Shown: positions 62,807 through 64,000 of the stretch, one piece after another
How positions within the stretch are numbered: the stretch's first letter is position 1
Layout of the letters: each line of letters begins with the position of its first letter
Source: Stutzerimonas azotifigens
GTDB lineage: Bacteria; Pseudomonadota; Gammaproteobacteria; Pseudomonadales; Pseudomonadaceae
Length of the DNA: 64,000 nucleotides
NCBI RefSeq assembly: GCF_013522725.1
Contig: NZ_JAAMRF010000011.1
Location: 124,001 to 188,000 of the forward strand
Direction: 5' to 3'
The notes under the pieces: model-generated
Told to the model about the DNA's origin: nothing
Seen by the model: the letters and a program-made list of their open reading frames with translations, nothing else
The model's database searches: none
Position numbers and translations under genes: made by a program

Positions 62807-64000
62807 TTACTCGAAGATCTTGGCAACCACGCCGGCACCAACGGTACGGCCACCTTCGCGAATCGCGAAGCGCAGACCGTCTTCCATGGCGATCGGAGCG
62901 ATCAGGGTGACAACCATTTTCACGTTGTCGCCCGGCATTACCATCTCGACGCCTTCCGGCAGTTCGCAGTTACCGGTCACGTCAGTGGTACGGAAGTAGA
63001 ACTGCGGACGGTAGCCTTTGAAGAACGGAGTGTGACGACCGCCTTCTTCCTTGCTCAGCACGTACACTTCAGCTTCGAACTTGGTGTGCGGCTTGATGGT
63101 GCCCGGCTTGGCCAGAACCTGGCCACGCTCGACATCTTCACGCTTGGTGCCGCGCAGCAGGATACCGACGTTCTCACCGGCACGACCTTCGTCGAGCAGC
63201 TTGCGGAACATTTCGACACCGGTGCAGGTGGTCTTGGTCGTGGCACGGATACCAACGATTTCGACTTCTTCCTGAACCTTGACGATGCCGCGCTCGACGC
63301 GACCGGTTACCACGGTGCCGCGACCGGAGATCGAGAACACGTCTTCGATCGGCATCAGGAACGGCTGATCAACAGCACGCACCGGCTCAGGGATGTACGA
63401 GTCCAGGGTTTCTACCAGCTTGCGCACAGCGGAAACACCAATCTCGTTGTCATCTTTGCCTTCGAGCGCCATCAGCGCCGAACCGATAACGATCGGGGTG
63501 TCGTCGCCCGGGAAGTCGTAGGTGGAAAGCAGGTCACGCACTTCCATCTCGACCAGTTCCAGCAGCTCGGCGTCGTCAACCATGTCGGCCTTGTTCAGGA
63601 ACACGACGATGTAAGGAACGCCTACCTGACGCGACAGCAGGATGTGTTCGCGAGTCTGCGGCATCGGGCCGTCAGCGGCCGAGCACACCAGGATCGCGCC
63701 GTCCATCTGGGCAGCACCAGTGATCATGTTCTTCACATAGTCAGCGTGACCCGGGCAGTCTACGTGCGCGTAGTGACGGATGGCGGAATCGTATTCAACG
63801 TGGGAGGTGTTGATGGTGATACCGCGAGCCTTCTCTTCCGGCGCGTTGTCGATCTGCGAGAAATCGCGAGCAGAACCGCCCCACGTCTCAGCACAAACCT
63901 TGGTCAGCGCAGCGGTCAGCGTGGTCTTGCCATGGTCAACGTGACCAATGGTGCCGACGTTCACGTGCGGTTTGTTACGTTCGAATTTTTCTTTAGCCAT
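62807..64000 (-). CDS. tuf: Elongation factor Tu, copy 2
   Basis: A complete 397-aa EF-Tu whose ATG is the last three bases of the window (63998-64000), so its upstream region is not visible. Protein identical to copy 1. The two genes lie 16,452 bases apart in the same orientation and are nearly identical, consistent with gene conversion. Followed by tRNA-Trp and secE. Confidence 0.98.
   Translation of the reverse strand: MAKEKFERNKPHVNVGTIGHVDHGKTTLTAALTKVCAETWGGSARDFSQIDNAPEEKARGITINTSHVEYDSAIRHYAHVDCPGHADYVKNMITGAAQMDGAILVCSAADGPMPQTREHILLSRQVGVPYIVVFLNKADMVDDAELLELVEMEVRDLLSTYDFPGDDTPIVIGSALMALEGKDDNEIGVSAVRKLVETLDSYIPEPVRAVDQPFLMPIEDVFSISGRGTVVTGRVERGIVKVQEEVEIVGIRATTKTTCTGVEMFRKLLDEGRAGENVGILLRGTKREDVERGQVLAKPGTIKPHTKFEAEVYVLSKEEGGRHTPFFKGYRPQFYFRTTDVTGNCELPEGVEMVMPGDNVKMVVTLIAPIAMEDGLRFAIREGGRTVGAGVVAKIFE

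Noticed and set aside
62807..64000. Truncated tuf gene at the window edge
   Set aside because: The final three bases are the ATG complement, so the gene is complete although its promoter is outside.

Overview
The window is a stretch of a GC-rich gammaproteobacterial chromosome, most likely a Pseudomonas of the stutzeri group (Stutzerimonas). Protein sequences such as UvrA, RpoC, RpoB, RibH and the ribosomal set read like Pseudomonas orthologues. Gene order also follows blocks known from P. aeruginosa, with local insertions and one rearrangement. No rRNA, IS element, prophage, integrase or CRISPR array was seen.

Positions 1-11974 are a cofactor neighbourhood: the 3' end of dxs, a cobalamin riboswitch and btuB on the plus strand, then minus-strand genes. 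The minus-strand genes are the translationally coupled trio ribA / four-TM protein / btuF-like, an aspartic protease, and a riboflavin-thiamine-lipid block (nrdR, ribD, FMN riboswitch, ribC, ribBA, ribH, nusB, thiL, pgpA). A 10-copy heptamer array lies just upstream of ribA.

Positions 12090-14668 carry small plus-strand genes: a YbaY-like lipoprotein, a methyltransferase, thpR and a CnoX-like thioredoxin. From 15117 to 23151 lie two zinc-flavoured modules. The first is a His-rich DUF2796 protein with an ABC transporter and a DUF3299 protein. The second is a complete TonB energising machine (DUF3450, TtpC-like ExbB, ExbB, ExbD, TonB, TPR). Each module is preceded by nearly the same 15-bp palindromic element resembling a Zur box, so I infer one zinc-responsive unit. 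An OmpW-type porin follows with a good Anr/FNR-type site, then two SDR-family sugar-nucleotide genes.

From 25983 the window switches to the ssb / MFS / uvrA / katA block and then the long minus-strand information-processing supercluster. In transcription order this is tuf, tRNA-Trp, secE, nusG, rplKAJL, rpoBC, rpsLG, fusA, tuf, and the S10, spc and alpha operons to rplQ. Hairpins with T-tracts mark boundaries after nusG, rplL, rpoC/rpsL, tuf and rplQ. The two tuf genes differ, by eye, at only two bases, one in the start codon and one in the last sense codon.

Most of the window is conserved housekeeping DNA. The least explained parts are the paired Zur-like modules, the ribA/TM/btuF coupling, the heptamer array, and an RmlD-like protein that lacks the usual SDR catalytic pair.
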